From positions 1 to 37,643 of the forward strand of contig PUOC01000069.1 of NCBI GenBank assembly GCA_003551965.1: DNA of 37,643 nucleotides. Direction: 5' to 3'. Both the position numbers and the translations under genes were made by a program. Of the stretch, positions 15,898-23,636 are shown piece by piece. The notes beneath the pieces are model-generated. The model was not told where the DNA came from. It worked only from the letters and a program-made list of their open reading frames with translations, and did no database searches. The stretch comes from Clostridiales bacterium (GTDB lineage Bacteria > Bacillota > Limnochordia > Darwinibacteriales > B1SED10-159). The first letter of the stretch is position 1. The number at the start of each line of letters is the position of its first letter.

Positions 15898-17511
15898 TTA
15901 CTGTTCCAACCAGACGCTGCGCAGCAGTTGACGGCCTACCAATGGACCATACGGACCGGGATCCGTGTCCAGACCCCGCACCCGCCCATTGGCCGCACCA
16001 ATGGTAACAGCGTAATTTAGGAAAATATACGGCAGTTCACGGTTGATGAGCTGCTGCCACTCAGCATAAAGCTCCTGACGAGTTTCCATATCGGTTTCGG
16101 AACGGCCCATTTCGATCAGTTCATCGGAGCGGTCGTTGTAAAAACCAGGATCGTTCCAGGGCACTGTAGAATGCCAGATGCCGTACGGATCGGGATCCAC
16201 AGACAGGCTCCAGCCCATGGCAAACATGTCAAATTCACGGGCGTCGATGCGGTCCGCGGTGGAACTGAAGTCCATAAACATCAAGTTGACCTTGACACCC
16301 AGGTCTGCCATGTTCTGCTGGAACAGTAAAGCCATTTGCTCATCGGTGCGGCTGCCCTCGGGAACAAGCAGCTCGAATTCCAGACGCATGTCATCTTTCT
16401 CTAAGACACCATCTCCAGATTCTGTCCAGCCGGCTTCAGCCAGCATCTCGGAGGCCAATTCTGGTTTGTACGGGTAATCATGGACGGCTTCATCACTGAA
16501 GGCCCAGGAGGCCTGCGGCATGGGAGCGTTAGCCACAATACCGAACCCTTCGAGAATGATGTCGACATAGGTTTCACGGTCAAAACCGTATTTCAAAGCT
16601 TGACGCACATGCACGTCAGCAAAACGGTCCTGCCGCAGGTTGAACGCGATATAGGAATAGTTGAGAGCTTCGTAAACGTAGATGTCAACGAAGTCCATGA
16701 CGTCCACTTGGGGATAATGCTCAGGCGAAATTTCAATGAAATCAACACGGTTCTGCTGCAGATATATCGGCGCCGCATGGGCGGCTACTTTCTGGAAGAC
16801 TAAAGTATCGATGTTTGGGCGCCCGCGGAAGTACTCTTCGTTGGCTTCCAAAATCACGTGCTGGCCAGTGGAAAATTCAACAAACGTGAACGGACCGGTA
16901 CCAATGGGATCGGCGTTGAAATCAGCCATTTCCAACTGGCCCACAGGAATGTCCGCCAGCAGATGCGATGGCAGAATCCCGTAGTTCATTTGAACCAACA
17001 GCGGCGCAAATGTTTGGCGAGTACTGAAACGAATGGTGTAGTCATCCAGGACTTCGATGCCAGGCACGAAATCGGTTTCGCCAGCTTTGTATTCCTCGGC
17101 GCCGTCGAGAACTCGGAAGTTACCGTAGCGAACACCGGTATATTCCGGATGCAGAATGGTCAGGTACGTATACTCCACGTCCTTCGCTGTAACTTCCACA
17201 CCATCATGGAACTTGACACCCTCGTTCAAATGAAAGGTAATGGACAGTCCATCTGCAGAGATTTCCCAGCTCTCCGCCAAGTTCGGCTGCGGCTGCAGTT
17301 CGGCATCAATTTCAATCAGACCATCGAACACAGCATCGATAACCCAACCATCGTAAATTTCGGTGTACAGAATGGGGTTGAACATACCGCGAGGATTTGT
17401 CGTCATCCCGTAGCGGAACGTACCTCCCTGCACGGTCTCGGCTTGAACGGCTATACCGAAGGATGTCACTAACAGTAACACCAATGCAACGGCAAAAATC
17501 TTATTCAACAT
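15898..17511 (-). CDS. Peptide-type ABC transporter solute-binding protein (family 5)
   Basis: 537 residues from ATG 17511, with AAAGGGAGGG 5 bases upstream; the 18 extra residues in the track are upstream sequence. Signal peptide MLNKIFAVALVLLLVTSFGIAVQA with likely cleavage before ETVQGG. No lipobox cysteine, so it should be a free periplasmic protein, unlike the lipoproteins of single-membrane Firmicutes. Family 5 features: GGTFRYGMTTNPRG, LAESWEISADGLSITFHLNEGVKFHDG (the classic signature region), DPIGTGPFTFVE, and a C-terminal YIFLNYAV. Ligand may be peptide, sugar oligomer or nickel-type; family 5 is broad. It leads an operon with two permeases. Confidence 0.95.
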   Translation of the reverse strand: MLNKIFAVALVLLLVTSFGIAVQAETVQGGTFRYGMTTNPRGMFNPILYTEIYDGWVIDAVFDGLIEIDAELQPQPNLAESWEISADGLSITFHLNEGVKFHDGVEVTAKDVEYTYLTILHPEYTGVRYGNFRVLDGAEEYKAGETDFVPGIEVLDDYTIRFSTRQTFAPLLVQMNYGILPSHLLADIPVGQLEMADFNADPIGTGPFTFVEFSTGQHVILEANEEYFRGRPNIDTLVFQKVAAHAAPIYLQQNRVDFIEISPEHYPQVDVMDFVDIYVYEALNYSYIAFNLRQDRFADVHVRQALKYGFDRETYVDIILEGFGIVANAPMPQASWAFSDEAVHDYPYKPELASEMLAEAGWTESGDGVLEKDDMRLEFELLVPEGSRTDEQMALLFQQNMADLGVKVNLMFMDFSSTADRIDAREFDMFAMGWSLSVDPDPYGIWHSTVPWNDPGFYNDRSDELIEMGRSETDMETRQELYAEWQQLINRELPYIFLNYAVTIGAANGRVRGLDTDPGPYGPLVGRQLLRSVWLEQ

Positions 17512-17565
17512 AAGTCCCTCCCTTTGATAGCATCGCCTCTCGGATGGTTCCAAGGTCCGTGGCAA

Positions 17566-19815
17566 ACGTGTTTTTTCATGTGTCAGCGTTCGGTCGTCCC
17601 TTCTATTATTCGGCTGCGCAGAGATGGGTTGTCGCGGCTTCGATCTGACGCCATACGCATTGGCTTTTTGGCATTCGCCCCACTATGACCGCGAGAGGAA
17701 CTATGCTCCTTGTCAATTGGTCTGTGCGTTACGTGTTCACGAAGCCTGTCGGGATTCCCCATGAGCAATCCCGAACTTTTGCCCTCGAACAATTCCAAAT
17801 ATGGGGCTGGTTCCCTATTGGTGCATCGTCACAGTGATTGGCCGGTCATGGCCAAGCTGTGGATGACAGATCTGTTTTGGATTGCCTTACTCATAAACGA
17901 CAGTTATTCCGGCTAAGAACGGAAGCCTGGGGATCTATCGCTGTGTTGCATTCGTTCCTGTTGTTTTGCCAAAACCACCTATTGCTCGGGTTAACGGTAT
18001 GTATGGGCGGAAGACCTGCATGGCGTCGTACGGTGCGCTCAGGGGCTGTCAACGCGGAAGTATTCCCGTGTTAAATCGCCGTCTTTGGAACGCCGATGGG
18101 AAATATCGCAACCCGAACGCCAGCCCAAGAAGAAAAATTCGACACGGTGCAACAAGAAAGCCACCGAAGGCCACGGGATTGCAGGCAAACCGCGTTCACT
18201 GCCAACCCGACTATGAGTACGGCTGGGATTGTTCGACACAACCGTACTTCACAGGCCACCCCCTATATGTCGTCTCGGCCCCCTTATGGTCGCCACGATC
18301 TGCGACGGCACGAAAAGCTGCAGCCAATTTCCCGAGATGACTCGATCAGTCTCGTCATAGGCTCCTTCCACCGGCATCAACACTGGACATTGGTACTCCA
18401 AAAGCGCATCTCGCTCAGTACGGCCCATGATCGCCAAAGGCAGCGCTGTCCCCGTGCCTCGGAAACCAGCAACTCTTATGAACAACGCTGTTTCGACGCT
18501 AAGTACGGCAGAAGGTCGATGCCCATTCGAAGCAGGTCGACATCACTCTAGCACCATGTGTTACATACGACTGTACAGCGGCATGATCGGCCCACACATG
18601 GATGCTTGGTGTGCTGTCCGCCAAGACTAGCTGACGTCCCTGAAAAGCACACCTTTCCGTGCAGCGGCTCAGGCCTTGCCCCGGCAAAACACACCCTTGC
18701 AGCTTGCTTTGAGCTGTCGCTCCGCAAGCGACTCTCCAAATGACCGAACCAACCGCTTCACACTCAACAATTTTCTAAAAATTACGCTCCTTTTAGCCGT
18801 GAAGTCAGACCTCCTTTCCAAGAGGGTGCCAGTTGTTCGGTGCCAAAACGGCACGGTCATGGTTCCATGGTGCAGCATCCTGTATGTCTATTCTGTACGT
18901 GTGTTTGACTTCCTTGCCCTTCTTTCCGAATCATGACTTCTATATTTCGCCGTTTCCAGGCAGTCCTCCTTCAGCGAACACTGTCCCTAAAAGGTAATTC
19001 ACTGCTGGGCAAAGACACCGGCCGTTGGCTTTGTCCCAAGCAACTTGCCTCCGGCGAATGTAGTTATACCACAGGCTCGCTCCGGTGGAACAGCGATCAC
19101 ACCGCCACCACCAGCTGCGATCTCTCCCAGTCGTACCAACACGCCTCTCCGATTGACGGGGTTCATACATGCCGAAAATTCCAGACAACCATGCACCATG
19201 GTACGAAAGATGCAACGAGGAGACACAAGCGAGTGCCGGGTCATGACTTGGTCCGCATCCCGTAGCTGCCGTTGATCACAATAGGCCGTGCCCCACTCTT
19301 GACGAAGCGCAGCACGTTTTCTGAAACTAACAACCCTAAAGCCAGGCCACTCGAATCTACCTAGATGCCATCACCGGGTGAAGCCACTTCCCGGACAGTG
19401 TACCACCAGACCTCCTTAACCCCCAGCCAGATCTCCGGAAAAGCGGTCGACTGCCCCAAGGAAATGTTTCAGGGTTTCCCATGGAACACCAGCGCGATCA
19501 ACAGGACCGCCCGCAGCGATCTGCACACTGCCGTCATGGGTTGCCAGTGAAAGCTTGGTGGTTTCGCCAGCTCTGCTTGGGGAGTCTATCTCTGGCGGCT
19601 TGAGACAAGCAATGCCGCGGCCAAGCGGGAAGCGAGTTTGGAGGATCAGTCTTCGCACGCCGCAGACGCAGCTTGACAGCCAACTCGAGGGAGGCGGGGC
19701 CAAGTATGGTGTTGGATTCTCACATGCTACACCTTCGACAAGTGTTTCCCGGTTCGCCATAGGCATCTTCTGCATAGCTGAGGAGTGGCGCTCATGAGGA
19801 CCGTATTCGGGGCAT
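17566..19815. other. Coding-poor 2.2-kb region, probably decayed DNA
   Basis: All listed ORFs here are short, overlap one another in several frames, and lack ribosome sites or recognisable motifs. Some minus-strand segments look like worn protein (LVRLGEIAAGGGGVIAVPP about 19100; ALLEYQCPVLMPVEGAYDETDRVISGN about 18350-18430), broken by many stops, suggesting a former minus-strand gene I cannot name. The region directly precedes a transposase remnant and a broken protease gene, so it reads as a graveyard of inactivated genes. Confidence 0.45.
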
Positions 19816-20076
19816 TTGTTGGCCGTAGGCACCGAGGTTCGGGGGTTCAGCCATATTGAGAGGATTCTACTGGGCTTGCAGCGGTTTTTGAAAGATGAAG
19901 AACAGATACGCTTTCTCAACGAGAAGGTCATAAAGCAAGCTTTCTTGCATGAGGTCGAACGCAGGGTAACGAACGATGCTACTGTTTCCGTCAAGAAAAT
20001 TGAATTTGAGGTCCCACAATTTTTCTCTGGGCATCGGATAACGATTCCCTGTGGGCCTGCAAGTCGGATGACTTGA
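19816..20076 (+). pseudogene. Transposase C-terminal remnant (IS481/Mu-type integrase C-domain)
   Basis: The 86-codon ORF ends with AFLHEVERRVTNDATVSVKK and EFEVPQFFSGHRITI, matching the small beta-barrel domain after the DDE core in IS481/Mu-type transposases (typical pattern: F..R.VERKV..DATIS....YEVP..FIG..V). The DDE core itself is not recoverable upstream in any frame by eye, so this is a truncated relic on the plus strand. It is a mobile-element scar, non-functional as it stands. Confidence 0.6.
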
Positions 20077-20118
20077 CTACTGCCTATTTGACACACCCTG
20101 CGGAGGACCGACTCCTCT

Positions 20119-20781
20119 TCATGCCATGAAGGCTATGGCTCCCATGGCTAGGAAATTGGCGACAACATGGGAAAGCACCGGGTACCGAATGGAGTCGGTC
20201 TTCCAAGCCGCCCAGCCCCAACAGAGTCCAAACAAGGTTCCCCCGAATGTCGCCAAGACCGCTCCTTCCACTCCAAAATCTGGCATGACAGCGTAAGGAG
20301 CGATGTGCCAGAGTCCAAACACTGTGCTAGGAAAGAGATATCCGAGAAAACGCTTACCTGGAAAGACTTTGACATAGACGCCTCTTCAGAGCATTTCCTC
20401 GAGAGTTCGGTTAGTAACGGCCACCGGTAGAGAGAGCAGAACCACGGCTATGCTGATCTCTCCCCAGACTTCTGGCAGAGAATACGCCGGGTAGGCAACG
20501 ACAGGTAGAAGGAGCAGAGCCCAACTGAGTCCGTCTATACCATTCCTGGGCGCTGAAAACATCCTTCTGAACGCATTCCAACCCATCATCCATAGAGGGA
20601 GTAGAATGCACCGGAACCCCCAATAGAAGATGTACCCATAGAGAAGGCCTCTAGCTATACCGAACCTGTTTACCAAGGGCGTTAGGACCAGGTAAACAGT
20701 GAGCATCAACACGAATGGAACCAACAGTGCTATGCAGACCTTTGATCCCTCTTCTACCCATAATGACATGGGCCGAAACAA
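20119..20781 (-). pseudogene. CPBP (CAAX-type) intramembrane protease gene with in-frame TGA
   Basis: Two track ORFs (20386-20781 and 20119-20322) are one frame separated by a single TGA at 20386-20388. Read through, it gives about 220 residues with several membrane helices and all three CPBP motifs: EEML[stop]RG (motif 1, EExxxR), FGLWHIAPY (motif 2, FxxxH) and HVVANF (motif 3). The stop falls where a Trp is common (EEIGWRG-like), so TGG to TGA is the simplest explanation. Other genes here end in TGA, so wholesale recoding is unlikely. The likely start is TTG 20781 with AGAGG 6 bases upstream; ATG 20769 is the alternative. Intact homologues are membrane proteases or bacteriocin-immunity-type proteins. 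A sequencing error is possible. Confidence 0.75.
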
Positions 20782-20812
20782 TGCAGCCTCTATCCATGGG
20801 CTATTCGGGCGA

Positions 20813-20864
20813 CGTAAAGGACCAAAGGCTTGCCAAAAAGGGCTTGCCTGGCCTTGTCCTTACG
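20813..20864 (-). terminator. Imperfect stem-loop right after the ECF ATPase gene
   Basis: GCCTTGTCCTTACG (20851-20864) pairs with CGTAAAGGACCAAAGGC (20813-20829) with small bulges, directly after the stop codon of the minus-strand transporter gene. The loop holds two copies of GGCTTGCC. There is no clear U-run, so termination is uncertain; it may protect the mRNA end. Confidence 0.4.
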
Positions 20865-22304
20865 TCACCTGACAAGCCGCTTGAAATATGTGTTCACTAG
20901 ATCCCCCTCGCCTTCCTCCACAATTTGCCCGCTATCCATGATTAGAACGCGGTCAGCCAAGGCGTAGGCTGCTTGCTGATCATGAGTCACGGTCAGAATT
21001 GTTGTATTGTGCTTTTCGTTGAGGCGATCAATCACGTGGATCAGATTGTGCAGATGGGCATAGTCCTGACCGATGGTTGGCTCGTCCAAGAGCAATATGG
21101 GTCGCTCTGCGGCTGCCACGGCGGCAGTAGCCAGCAATCGCTTTTGCCCTTGACTGAGAATCAAGGGATGTCGATCTCGCAGCTTCGTCAACCCGAACAA
21201 TTCGAGGAAATGATCCACTCGGTTGGGACCTCCGGCAGCCAGTTCCACTTCCTGATATACGCTCTCCATAAAGAGCTGATGATTGGGGTTCTGAAACACC
21301 AAACCCACGCGACTGCGATTGAAGGAAGCATCCCGAGCGCTATGGGGTTGACCCAACAGTTTAAATGTCCCATAACTGAGACGTCTACCGCGGCAGAGGC
21401 CAGCCAAGATTTTCATGAGCGTTGATTTGCCGCTGCCGTTCTCCCCGAGAATCACCACACGCTGCCCCTGCGGTACGTGAAGACTGAGATCCCTCACTAC
21501 GGGATCCCGGCCAAACCTATACGAGGCTTCCTCCAGTTCAATGGCTGGATGTGCGGGCTTCGCTTGGCGTTTCTTTGGCATCATCGTCGAGAGGCGCCGC
21601 CGGCGGTCCTCGGCGACAATGTCTTGGGTGTCACTCCAGTCACGCTGAAGTTCGCCATCCTTGAGGTAAAGCAGTCGGTCCACATGGGAACTGGCTAGGT
21701 CTAGCCGGTGTTCGGCCATCACCACGGTTTTGCCTTGCCTGGTCAGTTGCTTGAGGAACAGCAACAGTCTTGCGGCACTCTGAATATCCAGGTTAGCCAG
21801 GGGCTCATCGAGCAAAATAACATCAGGCAGCGTAGCCAGAACCGACGCAATGGCCAGACGCTGCTTCTGCCCGCCGGAGAGATGCTCCACAACCGCATCC
21901 AGATCCACCTGGACGATCTCCCGCAGTCGCTGCAGACGTTCTTCCATCTCAGCCAACGGTACGCCCAGATTCTCCATGCCAAAGACCAACTCGTCCTCCA
22001 CCGTTAAGTGCAGCACCTGGGCATCCACGTCCTGCCATACGGTTCCAATCCTCGCAATCAGTTCCACCGGACTAAATGCCTGCACAGAGTGACCATTCAA
22101 CCGCACCTCGCCCGAGATGGTACCCAACCAAAAGTGGGGGATCACTCCATTGAGACATTTTAGCAAGGTGGATTTGCCGCTGCCGCTTTCACCGCTCAAG
22201 AGTACAAACTCCCCTTGGGACAAGGAAAAACTGATGTTCTTTAGCAGTGCGTCCTCATTCTCCGGCAGAGTATAGGTTAGTTCGCAAACGTCTAGAATCG
22301 CCAT
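20865..22304 (-). CDS. ECF transporter ATPase, two fused nucleotide-binding domains (EcfA1-EcfA2 type)
   Basis: 479 residues with two complete ABC ATPase domains. Domain 1: Walker A GESGSGKST (38-46), signature LSGGQKQR (142-149), Walker B VILLDEP (162-168), switch His199 in MAEHRLD. Domain 2: Walker A GENGSGKST (287-295), signature LSQGQKRL (383-390, Gly to Gln in LSGGQ), Walker B ILLLDEP (403-409), with THDQQAAYALADRV behind it. This double arrangement powers energy-coupling-factor vitamin or metal importers. The start overlaps the EcfT gene by 13 bases, with GGGGA 8 bases upstream. With the EcfT and S genes it makes a complete dedicated importer. Last gene of the unit, followed by a stem-loop. 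Confidence 0.95.
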   Translation of the reverse strand: MAILDVCELTYTLPENEDALLKNISFSLSQGEFVLLSGESGSGKSTLLKCLNGVIPHFWLGTISGEVRLNGHSVQAFSPVELIARIGTVWQDVDAQVLHLTVEDELVFGMENLGVPLAEMEERLQRLREIVQVDLDAVVEHLSGGQKQRLAIASVLATLPDVILLDEPLANLDIQSAARLLLFLKQLTRQGKTVVMAEHRLDLASSHVDRLLYLKDGELQRDWSDTQDIVAEDRRRRLSTMMPKKRQAKPAHPAIELEEASYRFGRDPVVRDLSLHVPQGQRVVILGENGSGKSTLMKILAGLCRGRRLSYGTFKLLGQPHSARDASFNRSRVGLVFQNPNHQLFMESVYQEVELAAGGPNRVDHFLELFGLTKLRDRHPLILSQGQKRLLATAAVAAAERPILLLDEPTIGQDYAHLHNLIHVIDRLNEKHNTTILTVTHDQQAAYALADRVLIMDSGQIVEEGEGDLVNTYFKRLVR

Positions 22305-22999
22305 CGAATCGTCCCCATTACTACCAAATTCGCAAGCAAAAAGAAAAGATCATAACTTCCGAAGGATACATCCCGATACCTCGTCTGCTGCCGTTTCGTT
22401 CCAAAACCGCGCATCTGCAAGTTCATGGCAATCTGGTCGGACAAGCTCATCATCCGGAACAAAAACGGTACCAGCATCCCCCGGTACATCAACCCAAGAC
22501 GGCGCTGCCCTTTGTCCACTCGCAGGGAAAAGGACTGGATAATCTTCGTCATATCTTCCTTCAAAACCGGAATAAAACGCATGGTTATCAGTAAACCCAC
22601 CCGGAGCATCCAGGGCAAACGCGCCTGGTGGAGAGCCCGCAGGAACTCGTTGGGACTCGTCGAGCCAACGAACAGCGTGAATGAAAAGAAAAGATAAAAG
22701 AAGCGCACAGCGGCCGCCAGTGCCATTGGGAATGTGCCGCCGAACAGCCAACCCACCACGAACACAATAACAGCGGCCGCGCTAACATACGGCAGGGGAC
22801 CCCGCAGTTGGCCCCCGAGACCAGCCAACAACAGAAATCCCCAGAGAAGGAATAGGTACAAGAGCAGTGCCGTTGGACTTGGTGTGGCAAGAGCGTAGAT
22901 GAAGATAAGAATCGTTGTGATCAATTTGACAATGGGGTGCAGCTCTCTCAAAAAGGGAGCTACCCCGGCAAAGGCGCTGCCTTGCATCACTTCACCCAC
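22292..22999 (-). CDS. ECF transporter transmembrane coupling protein (EcfT/CbiQ family)
   Basis: 235 residues, multiple membrane helices, and the two coupling-helix regions typical of EcfT: ALHQARLPWMLRVGLL and IAMNLQMRGFGTKRQQT, where short A-R-G type motifs bind the two ATPases (second site MRGFG; the first is ARL rather than ARG). Begins MGEVMQGSAFAGVAPFLRELHPIVKL, the usual opening with a conserved HP. The ORF starts with GTG 22999, immediately after the stop of the S component; ATG 22987 is the alternative. Overlaps the ATPase gene by 13 bases. It links the S component to ATP hydrolysis. Confidence 0.93.
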   Translation of the reverse strand: MGEVMQGSAFAGVAPFLRELHPIVKLITTILIFIYALATPSPTALLLYLFLLWGFLLLAGLGGQLRGPLPYVSAAAVIVFVVGWLFGGTFPMALAAAVRFFYLFFSFTLFVGSTSPNEFLRALHQARLPWMLRVGLLITMRFIPVLKEDMTKIIQSFSLRVDKGQRRLGLMYRGMLVPFLFRMMSLSDQIAMNLQMRGFGTKRQQTRYRDVSFGSYDLFFLLANLVVMGTIRWRF

Positions 23000-23539
23000 T
23001 TAACGCATAATGGTGGTACGCCGAAACTCACTTCCAACACGGATTCCCAGCACAGCCCCCATGCCGCCAGTCACTGCGCACAATATCGCCACAGCGGCCA
23101 ATACAGGTGTGCTGCGGAAGAGGTCACCCAAGGGCATTTCGCCCAGAAACAGCGCCCCGAACAAAGCACCTACCACAGCCATCACAGCCATGTACAGGCC
23201 CGAAGCTCCAATGATTCGACTGCGCTTGGGAAGGCCTCGCTGCGTCAGAAAGTAGAAAAGGTCTGCAGCCACACCGCTGATCAAGAGGAACCCCAGGATC
23301 ACCGGTGATATGAAGAGCAGTACCACGCCAGTGAAAAACGAGATCAACGTGAACAGCCCATGTTTGTCGATTCGCATCAAAGCCAGAGCCATCAGCAGTC
23401 CATAAAAGGGAGCCACCACTAAGTTGCGCAGACCTGGAACGGGTACGGCCACAACCAGCGGAACGGTTACGTAGCTGAGCACATTCATAGCAGCGGCAGT
23501 CATAGCGCTGTAGGTGATATCCTTCAGATTGTACTGCAT
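23000..23539 (-). CDS. ECF transporter S component (substrate-binding membrane protein), specificity unknown
   Basis: 179 residues, about five to six hydrophobic helices (YVTVPLVVAVPVPG, FYGLLMALALM, LISFFTGVVLLFISPVILGFLLISGV, LYMAVMAVVGALFGALFLG, VLAAVAILCAVTGGMGAVLG). Position and topology match ECF S components; I cannot place it in BioY, ThiT, HmpT, CbiM or other named groups. I start at ATG 23539 because AGAGG lies 9 bases before it, whereas it directly abuts the track start at 23548. The stop is one base from the EcfT start. Its substrate is presumably used or produced by the upstream acyltransferase and dikinase genes, which is the key open question of this operon. Confidence 0.8.
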   Translation of the reverse strand: MQYNLKDITYSAMTAAAMNVLSYVTVPLVVAVPVPGLRNLVVAPFYGLLMALALMRIDKHGLFTLISFFTGVVLLFISPVILGFLLISGVAADLFYFLTQRGLPKRSRIIGASGLYMAVMAVVGALFGALFLGEMPLGDLFRSTPVLAAVAILCAVTGGMGAVLGIRVGSEFRRTTIMR

Positions 23540-23636
23540 TGTCTTCATCCTCTCGCATATCTGCTGCTTGCCGGTTACGGGTGCCCTTCGCGAACCTTAC
23601 GGAAGAACAGCCCTTACGGGTTAGCACACCCTATCT

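Noticed and set aside
19416-20096. 226-residue minus-strand ORF
   Set aside because: Overlaps the recognisable plus-strand transposase remnant and has no motifs; Ser/Cys-rich shadow composition.
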